NCBI GenBank assembly: GCA_949361645.1
Contig: OX442415.1
Coordinates: 17,635,269-17,699,268 of the forward strand
Source of the DNA: Spongilla lacustris
Lineage: Eukaryota > Porifera > Demospongiae > Spongillida > Spongillidae
Reading direction: 5' to 3'
DNA: 64,000 nucleotides
Part shown: piece after piece, positions 13,128-24,797 of the stretch
Layout of the letters: every line of letters begins with the position of its first letter
Position numbering within the stretch: the stretch's first letter is position 1
The notes under the pieces: generated by a model
The model's database searches: none
Told to the model about the DNA's origin: nothing
What the model saw: only the letters and a program-made list of their open reading frames with translations
Made by a program: the position numbers and the translations under genes

Positions 13128-13396
13128 GATCAGATGGACAGTGGCTGTGTGCAGTGGATCAGATGGACAGTGGCTGTGTGCAGTGGATCAGATGGACAGT
13201 GGCTGTGTGCAGTGGATCAGATGGACAGTGGCTGTGTGCAGTGGATCAGATGGACAGTGGCTGTGTGCAGTGGATCAGATGGACAGTGGCTGTGTGCAGT
13301 GGATCAGATGGACAGTGGCTGTGTGCAGTGGATCAGATGGACAGTGGCTGTGTGCAGTGGATCAGATGGACACAGATGGACAGTGGCTGTGCAGTG
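13128..13396. repeat. Homogeneous 29-bp sub-array
   Basis: About nine nearly identical copies of a 29-bp variant with GGATCAGATGG in place of GGAGCAGCTGG, and with the GTGGGG block shortened to GTGG. The homogeneity points to a recent local expansion inside the older minisatellite. Confidence 0.85.
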
Positions 13397-14011
13397 GATC
13401 AGATGGACAGTGTGGGGCTGTGTGCAGTGGAGTAGCTGGACAGTGGGGCTGTGTGCAGTGGAGCAGATGGACAGTATGGCTTTGTGCAGTGGAGCAGCTG
13501 GACTGTGGGGCTTTTTTCCAGTGGAGCAGATGGACAGTGTGGGGCTGTGTGCAATGGAGCAGCTAGACTTGACAGCGGGGCACCTAGGCTGTTTGGGGCT
13601 GTGTGCAATGGAGCAGCTGGACAGTGTGGGGCTGTGTGCAGTGAAGCAGATTGACAGCGTGGGGCTGTGTGCAATGGAGCAGCTGGACTTGACAGCGGGG
13701 CACCTAGGCTGTTAGGAGCTGTGTGCAATGGAGCAGCTGGACAGTGTGGGGCTGTGTGCAGTGGAGCAGATTGACAGTGTGGGGCTGTGTGCAATGGAGC
13801 AGCTGGACTTGACAGTGGGGCACCTAGGCTGTTAGGAGCTGTGTGCAATGGAGCAGCTGGACAGTGTGGGGCTGTGTGCAGTGGAGCAGATTGACAGTGT
13901 GGGGCTGTGTGCAATGGAGCAGCTGGACTTGACAGCGGGGCACCTAGGCTGTTTGGGGCTGTGTGCAATGGAGCAGATGGACAGTGTGGGGCTGTGTGCA
14001 GTGGAGCAGCT

Positions 14012-14352
14012 GGTGGAGTAAGCATAAGAAGTATGTCAACGTATTGATAAATACTTGTAGAACCTGCAGACTTTTACTTAGAATAATATGTACTGGTCTT
14101 AGGAAAGCTTTGACTGTTAGCTTGTGCATGTTGCTGCATGATACTTCGTACGCTGGGTGTACTGCTGTGCCATGTACCATGCCATGCCTTCCCTCCCCCC
14201 ATCCCTACCCCAATTTATGTAACATTGCCCATAGAAGTGAGGAAAATTTACAAGGGAGAAGTGGGCACAGTTATGTGCACATGTGTGACATCCTAGTCAA
14301 AATGTTCCATCTCCCTCCATTGTAGCAGGCTGACCGCTCCAACCTCCTGCAC
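14012..14352. repeat. ~340-bp spacer, copy 1 of 4
   Basis: Unique-looking sequence starting TGGTGGAGTAAGCATAAG and ending CCAACCTCCTGCACTGCTGG. It is repeated almost exactly at three other places in the minisatellite and contains a polypyrimidine patch (CTTCCCTCCCCCC). Confidence 0.9.
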
Positions 14353-14922
14353 TGCTGGACAGTGTGGGGCTGTGTGCAGTGGAGCAGATTGACAGTGTGG
14401 GGCTGTGTGCAGTGGAGCAGCTGGACAGTGTGGGGTTGTGTGCAGTGGAGCAGCTGGGCTGTGTGCAATGGAGCAGATGGACAGTGTGGGGCTGTGTGCA
14501 ATGGAGCAGATGGACAGTGTGGGGCTGTGTGCAGTGGAGCAGATTGACAGTGTGGGGCCGTGTGCAGTGGAGCAGATTGACAGTGTGGGGCTGTGTTCAG
14601 TGGAGCAGATTGACAGTGTGAGGCTGTGTGCAATGGAGCAGCTGGACTTGACAGCGGGGCACCTAGGCTGTTAGGAGCTGTGTGCAATGGAGCAGCTGGA
14701 CAGTATGGGGCTGTGTGCAGTGGAGCAGATTGACAGTGTAATGGAGCAGCTGGACTTGACAGCGGGGCACCTAGGCTGTTAGGGGCTGTGTGCAATGGAG
14801 CAGATGGACAGTGTGGGGCTGTGTGCAATGGAGCAGCTGGACTTGACAGCGGGGCACCTAGGCTGTTTGGGGCTGTGTGCAATGGAGCAGATAGACAGTG
14901 GGGCTTTGTGCAGTGGAGCGGC

Positions 14923-15266
14923 TGGTGGAGTAAGCATAAGAAGTATGTCAACGTATTGATAAATACTTGTAGAACCTGCAGACTTGTACTTAGAATAATA
15001 TGTACTGGTCTTAGAAAAGCTTTGACTGTTAGCTTGTGCATGTTGCTGCATGATACATCGTACGCTGGGTGTACTGCTGTGCCATGTACCATGCCATGCC
15101 TTCCCTCCCCCCCATCCCTACCCCAATTTATGTAACATTGCCCATAGAAGTGAGGGAAATTTACAAGGGAGAAGTGGGCACAGTTATGTGCACATGTGTG
15201 ACATCTTAGTCAATATGTTCCATCTCCCTCCAATGTAGCAGGCTGACCGCTCCAACCTCCTGCACT
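14923..15266. repeat. ~340-bp spacer, copy 2 of 4
   Basis: Near-identical to the other spacers. It differs by scattered substitutions and one extra C in the polypyrimidine patch. Confidence 0.9.
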
Positions 15267-16412
15267 GCTGGACAGTGTGGGGCTGTGTGCAGTGGAGCAG
15301 ATTGACAGTGTGGGGCTGTGTGCAGTGGAGCAGCTGGACAGTGTGGGGTTGTGTGCAGTGGAGCAGCTGGACTTGATGGCGGGGCACCTAGGCTGTTTGG
15401 GGCTGTGTGCAATGGAGCAGATGGACAGTGTGGGGCTGTGTGCAATGGAGCAGATGGACAGTGTGGGGCTGTGTGCAATGGAGCAGATGGACAGTGTGGG
15501 GCTGTGTGCAATGGAGCAGATGGACAGTGTGGGGCTGTGTGCAATGGAGCAGATGGACAGTGTGGGGCTGTGTGCAGTGGAGCAGATTGACAGTGTGGGG
15601 CCGTGTGCAGTGGAGCAGATTGACAGTGTGGGGCTGTGTGCAATGGAGCAGATTGACAGTGTGGGGCTGTGTGCAATGGAGCAGCTGGACTTGACAGCGG
15701 GGCACCTAGGCTGTTAGGAGCTGTGTGCAATGGAGCAGCTGGACAGTGTGGGGCTGTGTGCAGTGGAGCAGATTGACAGTGTGGGGTTGTGTGCAATGGA
15801 GCAGCTGGACTTGACAGCGGGGCACCTAGGCTGTTAGGGGCTGTGTGCAATGGAGCAGATGGACAGTGTGGGGCTGTGTGCAATGGAGCAGCTGGACTTG
15901 ACAGCGGGGCACCTAGGCTGTTAGGAGCTGTGTGCAATGGAGCAGCTGGACAGTGTGGGGCTGTGTGCAGTGGAGCAGATTGACAGTGTGGGGTTGTGTG
16001 CAATGGAGCAGCTGGACTTGACAGCGGGGCACCTAGGCTGTTAGGGGCTGTGTGCAATGGAGCAGATGGACAGTGTGGGGCTGTGTGCAATGGAGCAGCT
16101 GGACTTGACAGCGGGGCACCTAGGCTGTTAGGGGCTGTGTGCAATGGAGCAGATGGACAGTGTGGGGCTTTGTGCAGTGGTGTGTAATGGAGCAGCTGGA
16201 CAGTGGGGCTTTGTGCAGTGGAGCAGCTGGACAGTGGGGCTGTGTGCAGTGGAGCAGATGGACAGTGTGGGGCTGTGTGCAATGGAGCAGATGGATTTTT
16301 TGATGGGGCTGTGTGCAATGGAGCAGCTGGACTTGACGGCAGGGCACCTAGGCTGTTTGGGGCTGTGTGCAATGGAGCAGATGGACAGTGGGGCTTTGTG
16401 CAGTGGAGCAGC

Positions 16413-16758
16413 TGGTGGAGTAAGCATAAGAAGTATGTCAACGTATTGATAAATACTTGTAGAACCTGCAGACTTGTACTTAGAATAATATGTATTGGTC
16501 TTAGGAAAGCTTTGACTGTTAGCTTGTGCATGTTGCTGCATGATACTTCGTACGCTGGGTGTACTGCTGTGCCATGTACCATGCCATGCCTTCCCTCCCC
16601 CCCATCCCTACCCCAATTTATGTAACATTGCCCATAGAAGTGAGGGAAATTTACAAGGGAGAAGTGGGCACAGTTATGTGCACATGTGTGACATCCTAGT
16701 CAAAATGTTCCATCTCCCTCCATTGTAGCAGGCTGACCGCTCCAACCTCCTGCACTGC
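16413..16758. repeat. ~340-bp spacer, copy 3 of 4
   Basis: Near-identical to the other spacers, with the same flanking minisatellite on both sides. Confidence 0.9.
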
Positions 16759-18682
16759 TGGACAGTGTGGGGCTGTGTGCAGTGGAGCAGATTGACAGTG
16801 TGGGGCTGTGTGCAGTGGAGCAGCTGGACAGTGTGGGGTTGTGTGCAGTGGAGCAGCTGGACTTGACGGCGGGGCACCTAGGCTGTTTGGGGCTGTGTGC
16901 AATGGAGCAGATGGACAGTGTGGGGCTGTGTGCAATGGAGCAGATGGACAGTGTGGGGCTGTGTGCAATGGAGCAGATTGACAGTGTGGGGCTGTGTGCA
17001 ATGGAGCAGATGGGCAGTGTTGGGCTGTGTGCAGTGGAGCTGATTGACAGTGTGGGGCTGTGTGCAATGGAGCAGCTGGACTTGACAGCGGGGCACCTAG
17101 GCTGTTAGGAGCTGTGTGCAGTGGAGCAGATTGACAGTGTGGGGCTGTGTGCAATGGAGCAGCTGGACTTGACGGCGGGGCACCTAGGCTGTTAGGAGCT
17201 GTGTGCAGTGGAGCAGATTGACAGTGTGGGGCTGTGTGCAATGGAGCAGCTGGACTTGACAGCGGGGCACCTAGGCTGTTAGGGGCTGTGTGCAATGGAG
17301 CAGATGGACAGTGTGGGGCTGTGTGCAATGGAGCAGCTGGACTTGTCGGCGGGGCACCTTAGCTGTTTGGGGCTGTTTGCAATGGAGCAGATGGACAGTG
17401 TGGGGCTGTGTGCAGTGGAGCAGATGGACAGTATGGCTTTGTGCAGTGGAGCAGCTGGACTGTGGGGCTTTTTTCCAGTGGAGCAGATGGACAGTGTGGG
17501 GCTGTGTGCAATGGAGCAGCTGGACTTGACAGCGGGGCACCTAGGCTGTTTGGGGCTGTGTGCAATGGAGCAGATGGACAGTGTGGGGCTGTGTGCAATG
17601 GTGTGTAATGGAGCAGCTGGACAGTGGGGCTTTGTGCAGTGGAGCAGCTGGACAGTGGGGCTGTGTGCAATGGAGCAGATGGACAGTGTGGGGCTGTGTG
17701 CAATGGAGCAGATGGATTTTTTGTGTGGGGCTGTGTGCAATGGAGCAGCTGGACTTGACAGCGGGGCACCTAGGCTGTTAGGAGCTGTGTGCAGTGGAGC
17801 AGATTGACAGTGTGGGGCTGTGTGCAATGGAGCAGCTGGACTTAACGGCGGGGCACCTAGGCTGTTAGGAGCTGTGTGCAGTGGAGCAGATTGACAGTGT
17901 GGGGCTGTGTGCAATGGAGCAGCTGGACTTGACAGCGGGGCACCTAGGCTGTTAGGAGCTGTGTGCAGTGGAGCAGATTGACAGTGTGGGGCTGTGTGCA
18001 ATGGAGCAGCTGGACTTGACAGCGGGGCACCTAGGCTGTTAGGGGCTGTGTGCAATGGAGCAGATGGACAGTGTGGGGCTGTGTGCAATGGAGCAGCTGG
18101 ACTTGTCGGCGGGGCACCTAGGCTGTTTGGGGCTGTGTGCAATGGAGCAGATGGACAGTGTGGGGCTGTGTGCAGTGGAGCAGATGGACAGTATGGCTTT
18201 GTGCAGTGGAGCAGCTGGACTGTGGGGCTTTTTTCCAGTGGAGCAGATGGACAGTGTGGGGCTGTGTGCAATGGAGCAGCTGGACTTGACAGCGGGGCAC
18301 CTAGGCTGTTTGGGGCTGTGTGCAATGGAGCAGATGGACAGTGTGGGGCTGTGTGCAATGGTGTGTAATGGAGCAGCTGGACAGTGGGGCTTTGTGCAGT
18401 GGAGCAGCTGGACAGTGGGGCTGTGTGCAGTGGAGCAGATGGACAGTGTGGGGCTGTGTGCAATGGAGCAGATGGATTTTTTGTGTGGGGCTGTGTGCAA
18501 TGGAGCAGCTGGACTTGACGGCGGGGCACCTAGGCTGTATGGGGCTGTGTGCAATGGAGCAGATGGACAGTGTGGGGCTGTGTGCAATGGAGCAGCTGGA
18601 CTTGTCGGCGGGGCACCTAGGCTGTTTGGGGCTGTGTGCAATGGAGCAGATGGACAGTGTGGGGCTTGTGCAGTGGAGCAAC

Positions 18683-19024
18683 TGGTGGAGTAAGCATAAG
18701 AAGTATGTCAACGTATTGATAAATACTTGTAGAACCTGCAGACTTTTACTTAGAATAATATGTACTGGTCTTAGGAAAGCTTTGACTGTTAGCTTGTGCA
18801 TGTTGTTGCATGATACTTTGTACGCTGGGTGTACTGCTGTGCCATGTACCATGCCATGCCTTCCCTCCCCCCATCCCTACCCCAATTTATGTAACATTGC
18901 CCATAGAAGTGAGGGAAATTTACAAGGGAGAAGTGGGCACAGTTATGTGCACATGTGTGACATCCTAGTCAAAATGTTCCATCTCCCTCCATTGTAGCAG
19001 GCTGACCGCTCCAACCTCCTGCAC
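18683..19024. repeat. ~340-bp spacer, copy 4 of 4
   Basis: The last spacer. Its right end leads into unique sequence (CTTCCTGTGTCTCAAG) instead of more minisatellite, marking the array boundary. Confidence 0.9.
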
Positions 19025-19778
19025 TTCCTGTGTCTCAAGTACAGCACTTGACTCTGGTAGTGGTGTTCTCCATGCAGCCGATAGTATCACCTTCCATTCT
19101 GGTGTGTATCAGAGGTACGGTCATCATGTATAGAAAAGACTGCAAAGTTAAATATTGTCCTGTCTTCATCCACTCCCCCTCACCTTTCTTGACCCCTCCC
19201 TCCCTCTCTACATCTCTCAACCACACCCTCTGCCTATTTCCCTCTCTCTTATCCACAGCTACCATCAGCAGATGTCTTTGATGCTGACTTGCCTGGAACT
19301 CGTGCATATACATGTGTATGCGTGTGATCGCTGAAGGTGCCTTTTTAAATCAATCTTCTATAACCTCAGTGAAAAGTAGCATTAAGTGTATGAGTGTTCA
19401 CCAACTCCTAACATGTACTCTAGCTGTCGCACAAAAAACGCCTTTGTGTAATGATATATGTAGGAAGGGGGGGGGTATCGATTATCTGCATGGTACCGCG
19501 GTCTTACTGTCAAATGTAGAAGATACAAGGTGAGTAGAGCTTAGTATGCACCGTTCCTATTGTCGAAGGTGCACTTCGAGAAGAGGGCTAGCTGCAGCGT
19601 ATAGATATATATATAAGTAAAAGAATACAATAAATCCTGGATCCGAACTATGGCCTGGTACGGAACGGTGGCAATGGTATTTGCGGCCAATACTTATCAT
19701 GTCTGTAACGGAGCTGTAACAGAACGTTGCTATGAGGGGTGAACATACTGTACTGTTACGGAGCTGTAACGAGATGAC
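19025..19778. other. No gene recognised
   Basis: Unique sequence with a pyrimidine-rich patch at about 19160-19255 and a G run near 19470. No supportable exon was found. Confidence 0.4.
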
Positions 19779-20125
19779 ACCACCCAAATACGAGACGGCA
19801 CAACCCGAATACGAGATGGCGCGACCCGAATACGAGATGGCACCACCCGAATACGAGATGGCGCGACCCGAATACGAGATGGCACCACTCGAATACGAGA
19901 TGGCACCACCCGAATACGAGATGGCACCACCCGAATACGAGATGGCGCTACCCGAATACGAAAAGCGAGCGCGTGTCGAATTATGGCAGTGATCACCCCC
20001 CATATACGAAAAGCGAGCGCGTGTCGAATTATGGCAGTGATCACCCCCCATATACGAGATGGCGCGACCCGAATACGAAAAGCGAGCGCGTGTCGAATTA
20101 TGGCAGTGATCACCCCCCATACCAT
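19779..20125. repeat. 21-bp array followed by ~48-69-bp repeats
   Basis: About nine copies of a 21-bp unit built on CCCGAATACGAGATGGCACC, with GCGCGACC alternating with CACCACCC. Then come three copies of AAAAGCGAGCGCGTGTCGAA plus downstream sequence, starting near 19961, 20008 and 20077. The 21-bp period keeps frames open, so both strands show low-complexity peptides that are unlikely to be real. Confidence 0.9.
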
Positions 20126-20132
20126 AGTGTAG

Positions 20133-20290
20133 ACGTTCAAAGTGCACACGTGAGGCCCGGTGAGGGGTTATAGTATCGGCGGTAGCTAAAGACGGCGACA
20201 TCATCGTTACCGGGGTATCGGTTGGGTACGTGAGGCAAGGAAGAGTTCTGATACAGCCTGACAACACTGCGCTACAGATCTGGTGCTATA
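20133..20290. repeat. Dispersed duplicate, possibly promoter-proximal
   Basis: GACGTTCAAAGTGCACACGT and the next ~150 bp, ending CTGACAACACTGC and CAGATCTGGTG, have a diverged counterpart at about 31541-31815. The other copy has ~100 bp extra in the middle. In both places plausible plus-strand exons follow within a few hundred bases, so this may be a duplicated upstream region. It could also be an end of an unrecognised element. Confidence 0.6.
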
Positions 20291-20296
20291 AGCGGC

Positions 20297-20364
20297 ATGG
20301 ATTCGTTCTCACGGACATATAGAGACGACGTCGACGCGGAGCGAGCTCCGTACGGAAAGGGAAG
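20297..20364 (+). CDS. Candidate first exon, unrecognised
   Basis: An ATG in good context (GGCATGG) opens MDSFSRTYRDDVDAERAPYG, ending at a strong donor (AAG followed by GTACGT) after 68 nt. It lies directly after the duplicated upstream block and before the TULP4-like exons on the same strand, so it could be their 5' exon. The peptide itself matches nothing I recognise, and no phase-compatible next exon was identified. Confidence 0.3.
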
Positions 20365-20696
20365 GTACGTGGTAGTGAGGAATGCCGGGACAGCCGGGTG
20401 CATCCTCGCCATGTATGGTGCGTGTGTGGTGACAGCAGTGAGAATAAGTGGTGGAAGTATAGAGATGAGATGTGAAAATCAGGCAGGTTCAAGACTTTTT
20501 TGCGGCTGTGATGAATCTCATTACTAACAATGGGGACCCTAAAGTATAAGAATGCCTAAAATTAATGTAGGCATACAATGTCCATTGCTGCATTTCCCCT
20601 ATTGTTCCATGGTTTTTCCAAATAGGCCCATTTACCTGTATGTTTGAGCTGTTAGTAATTACATTATTTGATTACTAGTATACACCTCTACAGATG

Positions 20697-21012
20697 GCAA
20701 TAAGGCACTCACTTGGGCTAGTTCTGGAGTCCTTGCTGGTCAAGTCAAAAGTCAGTGCTATAGTCATATAATACAGTAGCACTCATGTTGTACTATTTGG
20801 GCTAGTCCACACCTTCACCTGTGCTTTGTGGCCTCCGTGTTGTGTGTAATGTGTGTAGTGTAGTTGTGCATGTGTAATGTTTGCATATATGGTGTTAGGT
20901 AATATTTGTGTTTGGATGTCACATTCATACAGATGCTGCATGCAAGTGCAGTCATTTGGCCCATTCAGTGGCTACCTTTTGTAGGGAAACAGATACTGAA
21001 AGCTGATCCTAA
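20697..21012. repeat. ~315-bp segment duplicated at 32151-32454
   Basis: From GGCACTCACTTGGGCTAGTT to GGGAAACAGATACTGAAAGC the two copies are about 95% alike with small indels. With the copies at 20133-20290 and 31541-31815, this shows that a ~0.9-kb 5' region exists twice. Both copies contain a possible acceptor followed by an open stretch (CTACCTTTTGTAGGGAAACA) whose coding value is uncertain. Confidence 0.85.
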
Positions 21013-21238
21013 TCTGGATCCACTCTATTTCTTGCTCCCAACAGGAACAAGTGACAACAATAACATGGGCCCATGCTGACTGTTTGTAGCAACCAAGAAC
21101 TTGCTTCACATGATCACCATCCATTGAAGTGTGCAGGTGTTTTGCAATCCAGCCTAATGTGATCTAGAATCCTCACATGACCTGCTGTTGCCAACTAGAT
21201 TGAAAGTGTCTGTGGCTGAAACATTTATCCAGGTAAGA

Positions 21239-21819
21239 GGGGGGAAATATTGGAGGTGTGGGTGTGTGTGGATGGGGGTGTGTACATGGTGCATGTGCAT
21301 ATAGGTGTCTGCTTTGTTGTGTGTATTTGTGTGCAAACATGCCCTGTTAGTGTTTCTTAATGCTTTTTTAACTTTGTACACAAGCCAGGGTGTGCTTGCC
21401 CAGGCCCCCCCCCCCCCCCCCCTCCCCCTGTTTGGTTGTGGGCCATAAACAGTCCCCCCCCCCTTGTATGGTTGTGGGCGTGTTCAAGTGTGTCTGGGGT
21501 TGGGTGTTCATCCACCTGGGTCTATACATGTCTGCCTGCACATGTAGGTTGTATCCCCTTTGTAAATGTCCGTCTGTATATGTCTGTCTACATGTAGGTT
21601 GCACCCCTTCTTTTGTGCCAGAGACATGTGCCCACCCCCTCACACACTTGTATCCCATTCAGTATGTACACACCATCAAAGCATTGCAATCCATAGCGAT
21701 TACATTACTGCTAATTTATATTACTCATCCTGTCTCATTGTCTCTCTCACCTCCACCTCCTCCCCTTCCTACCACCTCCTCCCCTCCCACCACCTCCTCC
21801 CCCTCTCCCCTCCATACAG
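21239..21819. other. Intron-like, G- and C-tract-rich
   Basis: Lies between the first two TULP4-like pieces. It holds a run of about 22 C residues near 21404-21425, GT-rich stretches, two copies of a ~36-bp CTACATGTAGGTTG-type segment, and a long polypyrimidine tract directly before the acceptor at 21819. Confidence 0.5.
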
Positions 21820-21962
21820 GGTCATGTACCTGAGCCAGGCAAGCTCCTAGACTATGTCATCAGACCGCCTCCCCCAACACATCGTGTGTACTGCACAGTC
21901 ATCCCCAGTAGCCCTGTCAGTCCCGTTCCCATGTCAGGTGCCACACAGCGGTACCGGTACCT

Positions 21963-22104
21963 GTCCTTCTACACCCTCTATGTGGAGCACATGGCCACCC
22001 TCATACCTGTCCTTCTACACCTTCTATGTGGAGCACATGGCCACCCTCATACCTGTTCTTCTACACCCTCTATGTGGAGCACATGGACACCCTCATACCT
22101 GTCC
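21963..22104. repeat. 46-bp tandem triplication inside an exon
   Basis: CTGTCCTTCTACACCCTCTA plus 26 bp occurs three times. Two extra copies add 92 bp, which is not a multiple of three. The TULP4-like reading (FYTLYVEHM) is therefore in one frame in copy 1 and in another in copy 3. Confidence 0.9.
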
Positions 22105-22913
22105 TGGAAGAACACAAGTGTAGCAGCAAGATAAGGCAAAGTTTGGCCATCTCCCTCCCAACAGGCTCGGCTGACCCTCTCCCAGCGGCTGGCCTCTCAC
22201 ACATATGCAGACTTGCCCCAGGATACTGTGGAAGGCGTGTCCACAAACCCGGGACCATCGCGTGCCAATCTGTACACCATGGAGGGGCACAACTCGCTCA
22301 ACACCAAGTCTGGGATCCAGGTGGCCTGCAGGGAGGATGAGGGTGAGGTGGTGAGGCACACCCAGGCTGCCTGCTCCTCCCCGCTGGGCGTTACGTCACA
22401 GAGGTGTGTGAGCACACTGGACCAGTCCTGGCAGCTGGCCGAGGTCACCTCCAATGTCATGGCCTCCTAGTTCAGGATCCAGAGCCTGTGCGACCGCCTG
22501 CCAAGGGAGATGGCCAGTCCTTCTCCCACTCATTCCACTGGGCCACACAGTGTACATGTATGTGTGCATGTGTGTTGTTTGTGTACGTGTTGTGCTTCTA
22601 GCTTACAGGACATTGTTAGTATGTGGCCTGGGTGCCTGTACATGGCCAATTTTCATTCATAGTGCAGGTCAATTTTAACCCAACACAACTCTTCAGAGCA
22701 CACTTGTGGTGTGTGTACATGTGTGTGTGTGCATACATTGAATTATTTGGCTCATTCGCTTTGCAGCCTACTGGAGTGGGTATGGGGAAGAGGTACATGC
22801 ATGACACAGTGTTAGTCTGTTCTACCCTCTGGCTGTGTGTACATGTAGTTTGGGTACAATTGCCCCAAGCATTCAATCATCCTAAACTTTGCATTCTTTT
22901 TGCTCTGCCTGGC

Positions 22914-23410
22914 CCTTGTAAGGGTGGGAGTGTCATGTTCCTTGTAAGGGTGGGAGTGTCGTGTCCCTTGTAAGGGTGGGAGTGTCATGTTCCTTGTAAG
23001 GGTGGGAGTGTCGTGTTCCTTGTAAGGGTGGGAGTGTCATGTTCCTTGTAAGGGTGGGAGTGTCATGTTCCTTGTAAGGGTGGGAGTGTCATGTTCCTTG
23101 TAAGGGTGGGAGTGTCATGTTCCTTGTAAGGGTGGGAGTGTCATGTTCCTTGTAAGGGTGGGAGTGTCGTGTCCTTTGTAAGGGTGGGAGTGTCATGTTC
23201 CTTGTATAGGTGGGAGTGTCATGTTCCTTGTAAGGGTGGGAGTGTCATGTTCCTTGTAAGGGTGGGAGTGTCATGTTCCTTGTAAGGGTGGGAGTGTCAT
23301 GTTCCTTGTAAGGGTTGGAGTGTCATGTTCCTTGTAAGGGTGGGAGTGTCATGTTCCTTGTAAGGGTGGGAGTGTCATGTTCCTTGTAAGGGTGGGAGTG
23401 TCATGTTCCT
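22914..23410. repeat. 26-bp minisatellite, about 19 copies
   Basis: The unit is TGTAAGGGTGGGAGTGTCAT plus GTTCCT, with only a few substitutions across the array. It sits in the presumed intron between TULP4-like pieces 3 and 4. The plus (sense) strand is G-rich. Confidence 0.95.
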
Positions 23411-23544
23411 CGTCTTTCTTGTGGGTCAATGTGAACTGCTGGTTCAGATGTGTGTGTACATGCACTTGTGTTTGGCTGCTGTTGTTGTCATGGTGATGTC
23501 CCCTCCTTGACCTAGCTGTTGAAAGAGGCCTAGGTGTGATGGTG

Positions 23545-24797
23545 GGAGGTGTGGTGATGTGAGGTGTGATGATGGGAGGTGTGATGATGGGAGGTGTGGT
23601 GATGGGAGGTGTGGTGATGGGAGGTGTGGTGATGGGAGGTGTGGTGATAGGAGGTGTGGTGATGGAAGGTGTGGTGATGGGAGGTGTGGTGATGGGAGGT
23701 GTGGTGATGAGAGGTGTGGTGATGGGAGGTGTGGTGATGGGAGGTGTGGTGATGGGAGGTGTGATGATGGGAGGTGTGGTGATGGGAGGTGTGATGATGG
23801 AAGGTGGGGTGATGAGAGGTGTGGTGATGGGAGGTGTGATGATGGGAGGTGTGGTGATGGGAGGTGTGATGATGGAAGGTGGCGTGATGAGAGGTGTGGT
23901 GATGGGAGGTGTGATGATGTGAGGTGTGGTGATGGGAGGTGTGATGATGGAAGGTGTGGTGATGGGAGGTGTGGTGATGGGAGGTGTGGTGATGGGAGGT
24001 GTGGTGATGGGAGGTGTGGTGATGAGAGGTGTGGTGATGGGAGGTGTGGTGATGGGAGGTGTGGTGATGGGAGGTGTGATGATGGGAGTTGTGGTGATGG
24101 GAGGCGTGGTGATGGGAGGCGTGATGATGGGAGGCGTGATGATGGGAGGTGTGATGATGGGAGTTGTGGTGATGGGAGGTGTGATGGTGGGAGGTGTGGT
24201 GATGCGAGGTGTGGTGATGGGAGGTGTGGTGATGGGAGGTGTGGTGATGGGAGGCGTGGTGATGGTAGGCGTGATGATGGGAGGTGTGGTGATGGGAGGT
24301 GTGATGATGGGAGGTGTGATGGTGGGAGGTGTGGTGATGGGAGGTGTGATGGTGGGAGGTGTGGTGATGGGAGGTATGGTGATGGGAGGTGTGGTGATGG
24401 GAGGTGTGGTGATGGGAGGTGTGATGATGGGAGGTGGGGTGATGGGAGGTGGGGTGATGGGAGGTGTGATGATGGGAGGTGTGGTGATGGGAGGTGTGAT
24501 GATGGGAGGTGTGATGGTGGGAGGTGTGGTGATGGGAGGTATGGTGATGGGAGGTGTGGTGATGGGAGGTGTGGTGATGGGAGGTGTGATGATGGGAGGT
24601 GTGGTGATGGGAGGTGTGGTGGTGGGAGGTGTGATGATGGGAGGTGTGATGATGGGAGGTGTGGTGATGGGAGGTGGGGTGATGGGAGGTGTGATGATGG
24701 GAGGTGTGGTGATGGGAGGTGGGATGATGGGAGGTGTGATGGTGGGAGGTGTGGTGATGGGAGGTGTGGTGGTGGGAGGTGTGATGATGGGAGGTGT
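23545..24797. repeat. 15-bp minisatellite, about 84 copies
   Basis: The unit is GGTGTGGTGATGGGA with GTGATG/GTGGTG variants. The 15-bp period keeps all six frames open, yielding pseudo-proteins such as His-rich or Gly/Met-rich repeats that should not be annotated as genes. It lies in the same presumed intron as the 26-bp array, with the G-rich strand as sense. Confidence 0.97.

Larger units (their letters stand above)
12600..18682. repeat. 29/31/33-bp minisatellite, four blocks
   Basis: The consensus unit is built around CTGTGTGCAGTGGAGCAGAT followed by GGACAGTGTGGGG. The dominant period is 33 bp, with 31-bp and 29-bp variants. A longer composite unit inserts CTTGACAGCGGGGCACCTAG before the next GCTGTGTGCAATGGAGCAG. 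Blocks are roughly 12600-14011, 14353-14922, 15267-16412 and 16759-18682, separated by ~340-bp spacers. The 33-bp units keep the same frame, so many long repetitive open frames appear on both strands. These are by-products of the repeat and show no start context, splice structure or known domain. Confidence 0.95.

Noticed and set aside
12636..18529. Long repetitive open frames on both strands (up to ~460 codons)
   Set aside because: They track the 33-bp period exactly, occur in several frames on both strands at once and show no domain or splice structure.
12600..18682. CRISPR-like array (regular repeats with spacers)
   Set aside because: Units are directly tandem without unique spacers. The 340-bp spacers are themselves repeats. 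The genomic setting is eukaryotic.
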